A model generated the notes under the pieces. The model had not been told where the DNA came from, ran no database searches, and saw only the letters and a program-made list of their open reading frames with translations. Shown piece after piece: positions 19,354-28,811 of a stretch of DNA of 64,000 nucleotides (the first letter of the stretch is position 1; every line of letters begins with the position of its first letter). The position numbers and the translations under genes were made by a program. The DNA is from CAZABG01 sp964483465. GTDB taxonomy: Bacteria > Chlamydiota > Chlamydiia > Chlamydiales > Parachlamydiaceae. The DNA lies in contig CAZABG010000001.1 in NCBI GenBank assembly GCA_964483465.1, positions 1 through 64,000 of the forward strand. Direction: 5' to 3'.

Positions 19354-20766
19354 TCATGAGTTATTATTAACTCTACATTCTGCTTTCCAGCACCCGCCTA
19401 GTGATTTGATTAATTGAATAGTAGCTGCATACCTTTGACCTAGCAATTCAATTAAATTTCGTTCAGCGTCCAATTCCTGACGTTCACTATCTACCACATC
19501 TAAATAGAAAGTGACTCCTTTGTTATATCTGTCAGATGCAATTTTAAACGTTTTATTAGCTGCAAAGACTGCCATTTCAAGGCTTTCATATTCATTTTTT
19601 AATCCTTCTAAATCTGCAAGCGCATCTTCAACTTCCTGGAAAGCTGTTAATACTTGTTGTTGATAGACGTCATCAGCTTCTCTAAATTTCGATTTAGCGA
19701 GTTCTAAATTGGAGGATAAACGACCGCCATCAAAAATAGGTTGAAACGCGCTTGCGCCAATCCCCCACAGGCGACTTTTCCAAGATAGAAAATCTTTAAG
19801 TTCCGGACTTGAATATCCTAAAAATCCTGTGAGAGAAATTGAAGGAAAAAATGAAGCGTAGGCAACCCCTATCATCGCATGATCGGATGCTATCCTGCGC
19901 TCAGCTTGTGCAATATCTGGACGTAGAAGAAGAATATCGGAAGGCAATCCGGATGGAATAACCGGAGGAGGCTTATCTAAGGGTATAGTTTCAATATTAA
20001 AATCAGATGCAGGCAATCCAAGTAAAACAGCAATTTTATTTTCCTCCAAATCCCGAAGCCTCAAAGATTTATAATATTTTGCTTGAGTGTTCTTATATTC
20101 AAATTCTGCACGCGAAACATCCGAAGAGTTGATTATTTTCGCATCATAGCGCGACTTAAGAATTTCATATGCTTTTTTTCGGGCCTGCGTGGTTTTTTTA
20201 AGAAAATTGATATCGGCATCCAGCGTCCTTATTCGGAAGTAACTTGACGCAAGATCTGTGGTTAACATAAGTATGGAAGTATTAAAAGCTTCTATCTCCG
20301 CTTCTACATTAAGCGCGGCTGATTCGTAAGCTTTTTCCAATTTTCCCCATAAATCTATTTCGTAATTTAAGGTGAATGGGATTTGGTTTCTGCGGCGATG
20401 TTCTCGCATTATTCGAAGGGGATCATAGAGCATGTAGAGAATGCCTTCATTAGCATAAGAAGGTTCTAAATTGAGCTGAGGAATAGTATCTGACCTCGCA
20501 ATTCCCGCCAGGGCTCTTGCTTGTATAATCCTTTCAAATGCGGCATAAACGTTCATGTTATTTCTTAAAGCCTGACATTCAATTTCATTAAGTTTTTCAT
20601 CTTCAAAAACTTCCCACCAATTATCTACATTTTGGATAGATTGATTCGTATTTTCAGAATGTTTCCATTCTTCCGGGACATAAGATTCAGGCGGATAATA
20701 TTTTGGACCTATCTGGCAACAAGACAAAAAAGGTATAATTATTAATAGAATCGCTTGAATTTTCAT
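19354..20766 (-). CDS. outer-membrane efflux lipoprotein (NodT/OprM type)
   Basis: Outer-membrane channel of 470 residues for a tripartite pump. The N-terminus is a lipoprotein signal ending in FLSCCQIGPKY; the QIGPKYYPP motif is the family hallmark after the lipidated Cys. Two TolC-like repeats follow, with long helices and the IPLDKPPPVIPSGLPSDILL then LLRPDIAQAERRI motif near residue 285. The C-terminal half contains FDGGRLSSNLELAK. It is the third gene of the RND operon, 31 bp behind the membrane fusion protein gene. Confidence 0.93.
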   Translation of the reverse strand: MKIQAILLIIIPFLSCCQIGPKYYPPESYVPEEWKHSENTNQSIQNVDNWWEVFEDEKLNEIECQALRNNMNVYAAFERIIQARALAGIARSDTIPQLNLEPSYANEGILYMLYDPLRIMREHRRRNQIPFTLNYEIDLWGKLEKAYESAALNVEAEIEAFNTSILMLTTDLASSYFRIRTLDADINFLKKTTQARKKAYEILKSRYDAKIINSSDVSRAEFEYKNTQAKYYKSLRLRDLEENKIAVLLGLPASDFNIETIPLDKPPPVIPSGLPSDILLLRPDIAQAERRIASDHAMIGVAYASFFPSISLTGFLGYSSPELKDFLSWKSRLWGIGASAFQPIFDGGRLSSNLELAKSKFREADDVYQQQVLTAFQEVEDALADLEGLKNEYESLEMAVFAANKTFKIASDRYNKGVTFYLDVVDSERQELDAERNLIELLGQRYAATIQLIKSLGGCWKAECRVNNNS

Positions 20767-20797
20767 GTGCTTTCGATCTCTTTAACAGTCATATCTT

Positions 20798-22054
20798 TCA
20801 CTTATCTACGGATAAAGTTTGAGTTGATTTCTCAAGGTCAATTTCAATGCCATCGTGAATCCGTTCGGTTGGATTGGTTATAATTTTATCCTTATCCTTC
20901 AATCCAGATGTGATTTCTATTGTTTTTCCAAAATCTCTTCCTATCTTGACTACGTGCATTCTAACCTTTCCATGATCATCAATCACAGCAACTTGAGGGG
21001 GCCCATCTCGAATAATCAATGAGGTAGTTGGAATTACATAATAAGGAGATTCAGAAACCAGATTGAAGTATACTTCAGCATATAATCCTACGATCAAATC
21101 ACCATCCTTATTATCCACATGTATTTCTGTTAATAACGTTCTTGCTAAAGGATCTAAAGACCTAGAGGTTCTTGCTATAGTCCCTTTAAATACTTTTTCA
21201 GGAAATTCCTTAATTAAAATATCCGCTTCACCGCCAATCTTTATTAGACGAAAATAGGATTGCGGAACGCTTACGAAAACTCGAATAATGTCAGTCTTTG
21301 CAATTTGAAAAAGCTGTTGATAATTTGCCTGGCTGCCCGCAGTGACTAAAGATCCAATATCAATGTTTCTTTCAGTAATTATTCCTTTAAATGGGGCGTA
21401 AAGCTTGTTAAATCCGTGTATTTTCTCTAGACGCTGCACATTTGCTTTAGCTGATTGAACCTCGGAATAAACAGCTTGAAAAGTAGAAGTCTTTTCATCG
21501 ACTTCTTGCGGCGAAACAGCTTCCGAATTCGCGTCAAATAAATCTTGCCATCTTGAGGCGCTAATTTTTGCAATCTCTAATTTTGCGATCGCCGTCGAAA
21601 GATCTGCCTTGGCTTGAATTAATTGTTCCTCAACTTCTGGCGTATGGATTTCTAGCATTAGCTGGCCTTCTTCTACGTGATCTCCAATATCGACGTAAAA
21701 ATCTTTTATATAGCCATCAATCCTTGCCCATATAGGGGTGATTCTTAGAGCTTGTGTCGTGCTTGGCAAAATTAGTTCAATAGGCTTTCGGCTTGGCTCA
21801 AGCGTCATAATATTTATAGAAATCGGACTCGTAAAATTAGATGCTTTCACCAGCTTATTCCATTGATTTAATCGAGGGAAAAAGCCGATTAGAAATAATG
21901 AAATTAAAACTAATAAAATAAATCCAACAATAAAAAATTCAAACTTTCTTGTTGCGAATATTCCTTTTTGTCCAATTTTTGTATCATTATCCTGCATTTC
22001 ATCCACAAGTTTTGAGGATTTTTCCTTATCAATAGGATCATTTGACGAGTCCAT
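20798..22054 (-). CDS. RND efflux membrane fusion protein (HlyD/AcrA family)
   Basis: Periplasmic adaptor of 418 residues. I place the start at ATG 22054 because GGAGGA stands six bases upstream; this start lies inside the end of the RND pump gene, overlapping it by 17 bases. One membrane anchor (about residues 35-57) is followed by the barrel-sandwich region with GYIKDFYVDIGDHVEEGQLM, a coiled-coil hairpin, and the return strand KLYAPFKGIITERNIDIGS. It links the inner-membrane pump to the outer-membrane channel encoded next. Confidence 0.93.
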   Translation of the reverse strand: MDSSNDPIDKEKSSKLVDEMQDNDTKIGQKGIFATRKFEFFIVGFILLVLISLFLIGFFPRLNQWNKLVKASNFTSPISINIMTLEPSRKPIELILPSTTQALRITPIWARIDGYIKDFYVDIGDHVEEGQLMLEIHTPEVEEQLIQAKADLSTAIAKLEIAKISASRWQDLFDANSEAVSPQEVDEKTSTFQAVYSEVQSAKANVQRLEKIHGFNKLYAPFKGIITERNIDIGSLVTAGSQANYQQLFQIAKTDIIRVFVSVPQSYFRLIKIGGEADILIKEFPEKVFKGTIARTSRSLDPLARTLLTEIHVDNKDGDLIVGLYAEVYFNLVSESPYYVIPTTSLIIRDGPPQVAVIDDHGKVRMHVVKIGRDFGKTIEITSGLKDKDKIITNPTERIHDGIEIDLEKSTQTLSVDK

Positions 22055-25000
22055 TACTATTCCTCCAGATGTGATGCACTTTATGTATGTGGATTTCACT
22101 CTCTTCCTTAGAGCTACGAAGGTAAGGGTTCGGTTTGTGGCGTAAAAAAGTAAAGATTACAGGGACAAAAAACAAGGTTGTGAGAGTGGCAAGACAAAGG
22201 CCGCCGATGACCGCCCTTCCTAGCGGGGCATTTTGCTCTCCTCCGTCTCCGAAACCCAATGCCATGGGGATCATCCCAACAATCATAGCAAGGGCCGTCA
22301 TTAATATTGGCCGAAGGCGAATACTTGCAGCCTCTAAGACAGCTTCCAAACTACTTTTACCTTCAATTAATAAGGTATTCGCAAAACTGACTAATAAAAT
22401 ACTATTTGCTGTAGCCAGTCCAACAGACATAATTGTCCCCATTAAAGAAGGGACGCTGAAGGTTGTATGTGTTAGATAGAGCATCCAAACGATACCCGAA
22501 ATAGCTCCAGGCAGCGCCATAATAATGATGAACGGGTCAGTCCATGACTGAAAATTAACCACCATGAGTGAATAGACCAAGATAAAAGCAAAAATAAATC
22601 CAAAAGCTAATCTTATAAATGCCTGGTTCATGCTCTCCACTACACCCCGAATGATAATTTCATTACCGGGAGATAAGCGGGCTTTGATTTCATCGATAAT
22701 TTTATATATATCTGTTGCGACACCGCCTAAGTCCCTTCCTTGTACATTGGCATAAATGTCAAAAACAGGCTGAACATTAAAATGATTTGCAACACCTACC
22801 GTTTCTCGGCGTTCTAATTTCGCTAAATTAGTTAACAGTTGAGAATGTTTAAGTTCCGAACTAGAAACGGGCATAAGCATAAGGGCATCGGCGCTGTTGA
22901 TTTTATATTTAGGCGTCTGTATGGAAATCAAATAAGGAATGCCGTTTTTTCGATCCAGCCAAAAACTGGGTGAAACTTCGCTACTTGTACTATATGAGAT
23001 GAGAACATCATCCGATACATTTTTTTGAGTTAATCCTGCGCGTGCTAAAAGCGTTCTGTCTACATTCAAAAATAATTCAGGAAAATCGTCGACTTGATGC
23101 AAGTGAACATCTACTGATCCAGGAACATGAGATATTCGTTCCACAAGGTCTTTCGCTATCTTTTTATTATTCTCTTTATCGTGTCCGCTCACACGAACAT
23201 CTATTGGAGTTGGCAGGCCAAAATTAAGAATTTGGCTGATCATATCGGCCGGCTGAAAGAAAAAAAGGAGATGAGGAAATTCCTTTTTTAGATCGTTTCT
23301 TAATATCTGCATATATTCAAGGGTAGATTTCTTTCTTTCCTTATTGAATGCGATTAAGATTTCTCCATCATAAGAGCCCAATGTTGTATTATCACCAAAA
23401 GCATAATTATAAGGCTCTGCAACTAATCCAATATTATCTATTAAAAAAGCTATTTCTTCTGAAGGAATAATCTGCCGAATAGCCTTTTCAACTTTACCAA
23501 AAATTTCCTCGGTTACTTCAATACGAGTTCCAGTGGCAGCTTGCACGTGAAGACGAAGCTGGCCCGCATCAATAGTTGGAAAAAAGTCTTTCCCCACAAA
23601 AGGGAAAATTACAAATGCGCTAGCAAAAACGAGCCCAAAGGCTATCATTGTTGTAGCCCTATGGGTTAAAGTCCAAAAAAGAACGTGTCCGTAAGCCGAG
23701 CGAAAACGATGAAATTTTTTATCGAATAGTTCTTGATACCTTTTCCAAGGACTTGGATCGACGTTTGTCGGATGATCATGCTTGTCTTCATTTTGGAGCA
23801 GGTAGTTAATCATCGTAGGGATAAGAGTTCGGGATAAAATAAATGATGCTGCTATGGCAAACACAACAGCCATGGCAAACGGAGTAAACAAGTATTTAGA
23901 AGGGCCGACTAATAGCATAACAGGAAGAAAAACGATGCATATCGATAACATAGTAACGAAAGCAGGAAAAAAAATTTGGGCAGAACCGTCTAAAATAGCT
24001 TGACGCAACGGTTTTTCCATGATGTGCAAATTTCTGTGAATATTTTCAAGAGTAACGGTCGCATCGTCCACCAAAATTCCAATCGCCAGAGCGAGCCCCC
24101 CTAATGTCATAACATTCAGCGTTTCTCCCATGAGCGATAAGATTATAATCGAGGTTAAAACAGATAGGGGTATTGATACGAATACGATTAAAGTGCTACG
24201 CCAGCTGGCCAAGAAAATAAAAATGATAGAACCCGTTAAAAGAGATGCTAGCACGCCCTCTTCGACAACGCTTTTTATCGATGACCTAACAAACACCGAT
24301 TGGTCGAACAATAAATCAATGTTCATTCCCTTTGGAGCCGTGGCGCGTAAAGTCGGAAGCATCTTTTTAATATTATTAACAATCTCGACAGTCGATGCCG
24401 AACCTGTTTTTAAGATTGTGAGCAGGACTGCGCGTTTACTGTTATTCCTAACAATGCTTGTTTGAGGAATAAATCCATCATGTGCGTAACCTACATCTCT
24501 TAAGTAGACGACAACATCATTTATGACTTTTATTGGAATATTATTAAATTCATCGGCTAAAACAGGCGTATTATTCATGTTAACTCGGTAGTCGATTGTC
24601 CCAATTCTGCTATCGCCGGTAGGCAGGATCAAATTCTGTACATTTATGGCATCATTTACATCGCGAGGAGAAAGGCCTTTTGCCTGAAGGGCAACAGGAT
24701 CAAGATCTATCATTAACTGTCGCGCTTTACCTCCATAAGGACTGGGGATTGTTACTCCTTGCAGCGCCGCGATCGATTGACGGATGCGGTAAATACCATA
24801 ATCATATAATTCTGTTTCGCTTAGCGTATCGCTTGATAGCAGTATCTGCAAAATGGGTACGCTGCTTGCGGTGTATCTTACGATAATTGGCGGTTCAACA
24901 CCTTTTGGCATATGCCTAAGAACAGATTGGGATGAAGCCGTTACCTGCGATATTGCCGCTTCCACGTTCACATTGGGATAGAAAAACAAGCGGATGACAG

Positions 25001-25268
25001 CTATTCCATCAAGCGTTTGCGATTCTATTCTCTCAATATCATTTATGTTTTTAGAAAGCGAAAATTCGCTAAAAGTCGTTATCCGCTTTTCAAACTCTTC
25101 TGCCGGCAACCCTTTATAACTCCATATTACGTTCACAACAGGAATATCTACGCTTGGAAATATGTCTTTTGGAGTTTGGATGATAAACCATATACCCATC
25201 ACTAATACAAGTAGAGCAACCATTACAAAGGTATAAGGTCTACGAAGGGCTAGTCGAACAATTCCCAT
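22038..25268 (-). CDS. RND family efflux pump, inner-membrane subunit
   Basis: 1076-residue proton-driven pump, the normal length for AcrB-like proteins. It has the N-terminal helix (RRPYTFVMVALLVLVMGIWF), two large periplasmic loops, and the TM4 proton-relay region GGLALAIGILVDDATVTLEN, containing the paired Asp residues typical of the HAE-1/HAE-2 families. A second membrane block includes IVYSLMVVNFQSWTDPFIII-like segments and GLATANSILLVSFAN. It is the first gene of the operon pump-adaptor-channel-binding protein. Drug or lipid export is likely; the substrate is unknown. The paired Asp residues argue against a purely metal-type CusA pump. Confidence 0.93.
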   Translation of the reverse strand: MGIVRLALRRPYTFVMVALLVLVMGIWFIIQTPKDIFPSVDIPVVNVIWSYKGLPAEEFEKRITTFSEFSLSKNINDIERIESQTLDGIAVIRLFFYPNVNVEAAISQVTASSQSVLRHMPKGVEPPIIVRYTASSVPILQILLSSDTLSETELYDYGIYRIRQSIAALQGVTIPSPYGGKARQLMIDLDPVALQAKGLSPRDVNDAINVQNLILPTGDSRIGTIDYRVNMNNTPVLADEFNNIPIKVINDVVVYLRDVGYAHDGFIPQTSIVRNNSKRAVLLTILKTGSASTVEIVNNIKKMLPTLRATAPKGMNIDLLFDQSVFVRSSIKSVVEEGVLASLLTGSIIFIFLASWRSTLIVFVSIPLSVLTSIIILSLMGETLNVMTLGGLALAIGILVDDATVTLENIHRNLHIMEKPLRQAILDGSAQIFFPAFVTMLSICIVFLPVMLLVGPSKYLFTPFAMAVVFAIAASFILSRTLIPTMINYLLQNEDKHDHPTNVDPSPWKRYQELFDKKFHRFRSAYGHVLFWTLTHRATTMIAFGLVFASAFVIFPFVGKDFFPTIDAGQLRLHVQAATGTRIEVTEEIFGKVEKAIRQIIPSEEIAFLIDNIGLVAEPYNYAFGDNTTLGSYDGEILIAFNKERKKSTLEYMQILRNDLKKEFPHLLFFFQPADMISQILNFGLPTPIDVRVSGHDKENNKKIAKDLVERISHVPGSVDVHLHQVDDFPELFLNVDRTLLARAGLTQKNVSDDVLISYSTSSEVSPSFWLDRKNGIPYLISIQTPKYKINSADALMLMPVSSSELKHSQLLTNLAKLERRETVGVANHFNVQPVFDIYANVQGRDLGGVATDIYKIIDEIKARLSPGNEIIIRGVVESMNQAFIRLAFGFIFAFILVYSLMVVNFQSWTDPFIIIMALPGAISGIVWMLYLTHTTFSVPSLMGTIMSVGLATANSILLVSFANTLLIEGKSSLEAVLEAASIRLRPILMTALAMIVGMIPMALGFGDGGEQNAPLGRAVIGGLCLATLTTLFFVPVIFTFLRHKPNPYLRSSKEESEIHIHKVHHIWRNSNGLVK

Positions 25269-25794
25269 AATTTCTTATTTGTATAAATTTAACTCAGCAA
25301 ATCTAAAAGCTTCTACATTTACTAATTCTGTTCTTATTAGAACAAAAGGTTTTTTCATTTATTATCTCTATTCCTTTCATTTCACAAGAAAAATAAAACG
25401 CTTCAAATCTTCATAGACTTTTTTTAAGGCACTCCGCAACCAAACTTCTTCTTTACTGATCCACTAATTGAATCAGCATCCATAAATTAATTTTTTTGAA
25501 TCTCATACATTTCTAAAATCATGCAAAAACATTCATAAGCAACATAGCTTTAACTCATATCTTAGATAATGGTAACTAACGCCTCGTAAAACGAGTCAGT
25601 TCGCTGAACCGCAACAAAAGCAAAACCTCAGTGAGATTTGAGCGTGACCTTTTACACTCATATTTAAAAAAATATTTACCTTCAAGCACATATACATTCC
25701 TGAAAAGGAACTCGAATCTTTTTTATCGATGATTAGAAAGTTGTCATATTATAATTCAATTAAAAGAGGTAATCCAAATTTGAATCATAAAAAA
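25269..25794. other. gene-free, A+T-rich interval
   Basis: About 525 bp upstream of the RND operon without a convincing frame on either strand. It probably contains the operon's promoter. A short hairpin, CTCGTAAAACGAG, is visible at about 25585-25597. On the minus strand around 25380-25450 a short frame reads EEVWLRSALKKVYEDLKRF and may be the tail of a vanished gene. Confidence 0.6.
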
Positions 25795-26600
25795 ACATAG
25801 AAATTAAAGGAAAAATAAAAATTTTTTCGTAATACTCCTAACAAAAAAATAGAGATAAACACAAAAAAGGCAGCAATTAATACATGCTTGGAAAAATTGG
25901 CTATCTTTTCTTCTAATGACGTGATTTTTTTTTCTTGAGTTAAAGCCGCGATTTGACCGATTTTTGTTTTAGTCCCTGTGGCTATAACAAGGCTTTTCCG
26001 TTTCCTTTGATAATGTGGGTTCCTGCATAAATCATATTGGTTCTATCAGCAAGAGCTGTTTCTTTCGTCAACTGGGAAGCTATTTTCCAGAAAGGCATGG
26101 ACTCACCCGTCAAAGAAGCTTCTAATTTTTGTAAGGATGAAACATTAATCAATCTTGCATCAGCTCCCACGGCATCCCCTTCATTTAAAAGGAGGATATC
26201 TCCAGGAACGAGTTTTCTTGAATCGATCAACTCTTCTTGTTGATTACGAAGCACCCTTACTATAGTGTGAGACATTCTTCGGAGCGCTTCCATAGCGTTT
26301 GTAAATAATACGCCAAGGATCACTAGAGCATCCACATTATGACCGACCCCGAAGGCAATGCCGGCTGCGACCAAAAGCAGATAAATTAGAGGACTTTTGA
26401 ACTGTCTGAGAAAAATAATGAGAAATGAAGTTGCTTTCTTTTCGGGTAGTTCATTTAACCCGTATTTTTTTTCTTGACAAAACTTCATCTGCAGTAAGCC
26501 CATTTTGTGAAGAACTTGTTAGAAGCGCAATAGCTTCATTGACTTGGATCGAGTGCCACGAGTTGCATTTACTTTCTATTGCATCATAGCTCACAGTATA
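25795..26600 (-). pseudogene. truncated, frameshifted Ca2+-type P-ATPase copy
   Basis: This stretch matches the first quarter of the intact P-ATPase at 28808-31525. The start region (SWHSIQVNEAIALL) and the following YGLNELPEKKATSFLIIFLR are in different frames, with a shift near 26475. About 14 residues are missing where the intact gene has the GAYQERRAQISIEAL stretch. After KGNGKALL the frame breaks again, and homology continues as TGTKTKIGQIAALTQ and LEEKIANFSKHVLIAAFFVF before fading near 25800. The phosphorylation and nucleotide domains are absent. The divergence suggests an old duplicate, not a recent assembly artefact. Confidence 0.85.
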
Positions 26601-26643
26601 TGTGCATGAGCACTATCTTCCTTGGTTTATTCTTCATTAAATC

Positions 26644-27483
26644 CTATTTTTTTAAAGTAAGCAATGGAACTAAACTATGAAAAGCCATTTCTCTGCTAAC
26701 ACTTGTGTTAAAAATATTCTCAAAAAATGAAATATCATGGGTGAACATGGCAAGAAGATCTGTTTTCTTATCAGCAACAAAGTCATTAATTGCTTCTACA
26801 ACATAATCATTATAAGAAATATTAAATGAAATTTTTTTGTATTTGTATTTATTAATTAGACGGTCTCTGATCTTAACGGCATCAATCTTATTATTAGTAC
26901 TCTGGGTATACTGAGGCAGAACATGAAAAATATAAATTGATGCGTCAAAAAGTTGAGCAAGAGAAATTACTTTTTGTATTCTTGACTGAATTTTTGATAT
27001 ATCGGAAGTATCGGAAGCGAACACAATTTGCTTCAAATTATTGAATCGTGCATAGCCGGGTACTGTAATAACGGGTATAGAGCTCCTGTTTATTACACTA
27101 ACTGCATTACTTCCAAATAATACCTTTTTTAAACCACTCGCTCCTTTAGAACCCATCACAATTAGATCTATTTTATTTTTCACCGCGTAATTTTGTATCA
27201 AATTTTCAATTGGAAATCCCATGACGACTTCAAAAGAAATATTAACACCTTTGACCTTTGATTTAATATTGTCTGCTAAGAGAGTGCAATTTCGAGCTTC
27301 TTCAATAAATATTAAATCTTCTATTGCATGTTCCTTGAATTCAACTTCAACATTTGCAGGGTGCTTAAAATGGGTTACATTAAACAAAATAATTTCCGCA
27401 TTAACTTTCTTTGCAAATTTTGCTGCATAGAGTGCTGCATTATTAGATGTTTTAGAAAAATCACAAGGTACAAGAATTTTCAT
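26644..27483 (-). CDS. tandem-domain universal stress protein
   Basis: 279 residues with two UspA domains, starting at the ATG at 27483 (MKILVPCDFSKTSNNAALYA), which has AAGGTG eight bases upstream; a longer frame to 27609 reads through low-quality sequence and is unlikely. Domain one ends with the nucleotide-binding signature MGSKGASGLKKVLFGSNAVS then IPVITVPGY. Domain two begins KQIVFASDTSD and has a degraded signature (MFTHDISFFENIFNTSVSRE). Usp proteins bind ATP or AMP and support survival under stress. It is the only intact gene in the decayed zone 25.3-28.8 kb. Confidence 0.88.
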   Translation of the reverse strand: MKILVPCDFSKTSNNAALYAAKFAKKVNAEIILFNVTHFKHPANVEVEFKEHAIEDLIFIEEARNCTLLADNIKSKVKGVNISFEVVMGFPIENLIQNYAVKNKIDLIVMGSKGASGLKKVLFGSNAVSVINRSSIPVITVPGYARFNNLKQIVFASDTSDISKIQSRIQKVISLAQLFDASIYIFHVLPQYTQSTNNKIDAVKIRDRLINKYKYKKISFNISYNDYVVEAINDFVADKKTDLLAMFTHDISFFENIFNTSVSREMAFHSLVPLLTLKK

Positions 27484-27792
27484 ACGCAACACCTTATTTA
27501 ACAATTTATGATCCCAGTTAATGGAAAAACGCTTGAAAAGAGGACACCTTCTTGGATAAAACCGAGTACGAGCTGGCCCTCTCCCCCCCCCACTTTTTTG
27601 TATTGCCAAATTTTTTATTTAAATTCTAGCCCAATTTGGATATCGAAGGACCTCTAACCACAAGCGATTATGCCTCAATAGATTTGATTGGTAAATGAAT
27701 CGTCTTCAACTGCCGTTTCCAGGCTAAAGAGTTTTATAGCTTTCTGTCACTTAATGATAATAAAACAATCATTTGCCTTTATTCCTCCATAA

Positions 27793-28152
27793 TTAATCCA
27801 TTTGTAAGGCGATATCCACAACCCCATTAGATTCGAACATGGCGGTAAAATGTCCAAACATCTGGCCTCTATTTTGGCTTATTCCTTTTTTCGGAAGAAG
27901 CTCTTAAACAAAATCAACGACATCTTCCAGAATTCTCTCATGAAGATAATAAGCTAAAAGATCCCGATTAATATAGGTTTTTCCGTATCCTTCAAAGAAT
28001 AGAGCCTCTTCATAACGCTGATTCCAGGCATTCCCCACTCCTCTGCCAATGAACATCAAGTCCCTTTCTTTAGGAGCCAAGGAAATCATAACGCCAGATT
28101 CTGTGCATTTATGCGCTACTGTCCATGCCATAAATGGAGCGGCTTCCAACAA
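27793..28152 (-). pseudogene. aminoglycoside/spectinomycin-phosphotransferase-like remnant
   Basis: The readable part SLAPKERDLMFIGRGVG, then WNQRYEEALFFEGYGKTYI and LAYYLHERILEDV, follows the C-terminal half of APH(9)-like spectinomycin phosphotransferases. The N-terminal lobe and catalytic HxDxxxxN region are missing or unreadable upstream of 28110. An in-frame TAA at 27904-27906 interrupts the tail, after which matching sequence continues (GQMFGHFTAMFESNGVVDIA) to a second stop at 27793. The gene is dead. An intact, more distant APH-fold kinase lies at 44138-44995. Confidence 0.7.
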
Positions 28153-28159
28153 CTCCTTC

Positions 28160-28290
28160 CTTCATCTTATTAATCCCCTAGGGGCGAATGACGAGATTCA
28201 CGACGAACTTAAATACCCCTTAATCCAAAAGAAATGCAATGTCATCTCGTTTGATTATCGCGGTTATCAAATTAGCACATATATTACAGG
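28160..28290 (+). pseudogene. alpha/beta-hydrolase-like fragment
   Basis: A short plus-strand stretch reads LHLINPLGANDEIHDEL and KKCNVISFDYRGYQIST, the beginning of an alpha/beta-hydrolase core (strand, then the turn before the second strand). It resembles the corresponding part of chlamydial CHLPS/DUF818 proteins more than classical lipases. There is no nucleophile elbow and no continuing frame. A gene remnant is likely; the family is tentative. Confidence 0.35.
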
Positions 28291-28476
28291 AGAGAAGTGG
28301 ATAGAAAGAAGACTATGCTAAGCCTCCAAAATGGGACAAAACCAGAAAAAGAATAAGCATAGCTTATATGAGGAGAAAGCTAAGGGAAGAAATAACCATG
28401 TGTTCAGAAATGCATTGATAGGAATTGATCGATAATATTGCTGCTTAAAATAATTAATAAAAGGGCCAAACTCGAG

Positions 28477-28536
28477 ATCGCCGCTGGCGATCCATTTCCG
28501 CCGATAGGCGAATCCTATATCTCCTAAAGCAAAGCT
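28477..28536 (-). repeat. dispersed 60-bp hairpin repeat, copy 1
   Basis: The minus-strand sequence matches 59484-59543 on the plus strand over 60 bases with few differences. It contains two small adjacent hairpins, CCTATCGGCGG-type and ATCGCCAGCGGCGAT. It lies in non-coding, decayed sequence. Confidence 0.8.
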
Positions 28537-28608
28537 TTGAAGATCCTGTAAATAAAAAATCATAACAAATTCGTGCATATAGCATTTGTTACTTAGGAGG
28601 ATAGCCCT

Positions 28609-28811
28609 AATGTTATTTACGCTTAGACGATGTCATTCGTTTAGATGAACGTATCCAGGAGGGCGATTTCAGTCTAAAGATTAAGAAGAGCAGAGGAAAA
28701 GATCTCCTTTCTATTTCAGAATCTTATAAAAAGAAGTCTATTGAAACAGCCAATTTGCCGGAATCCAAGAAAATTACGATTAACGTCGAAAAATATGATT
28801 CAGTAGGCTAG
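28609..28811 (+). pseudogene. small gene remnant
   Basis: After AGGAGGATAGCCCTA an ATG opens a frame that stops after 12 codons, but another frame continues for about 60 codons as LDDVIRLDERIQEGDFSLKI and so on to KYDSVG-stop at 28809-28811. This looks like a short gene with one early frameshift. The lysine- and serine-rich sequence matches no family I know. Its end overlaps the tail of the convergent P-ATPase gene. Confidence 0.35.

Noticed and set aside
25560..25640. Possible tRNA or small RNA around the hairpin near 25590
   Set aside because: No cloverleaf or T-loop sequence can be drawn; only a short stem is seen.
27484..27609. N-terminal extension of the universal stress protein
   Set aside because: The first domain begins at MKILVPCDFS with its own ribosome site; the extension is Arg/Gly-rich and unlike the family.
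28318..28578. Minus-strand frame of 86 codons
   Set aside because: It is built across the 60-bp dispersed hairpin repeat and has no family resemblance.
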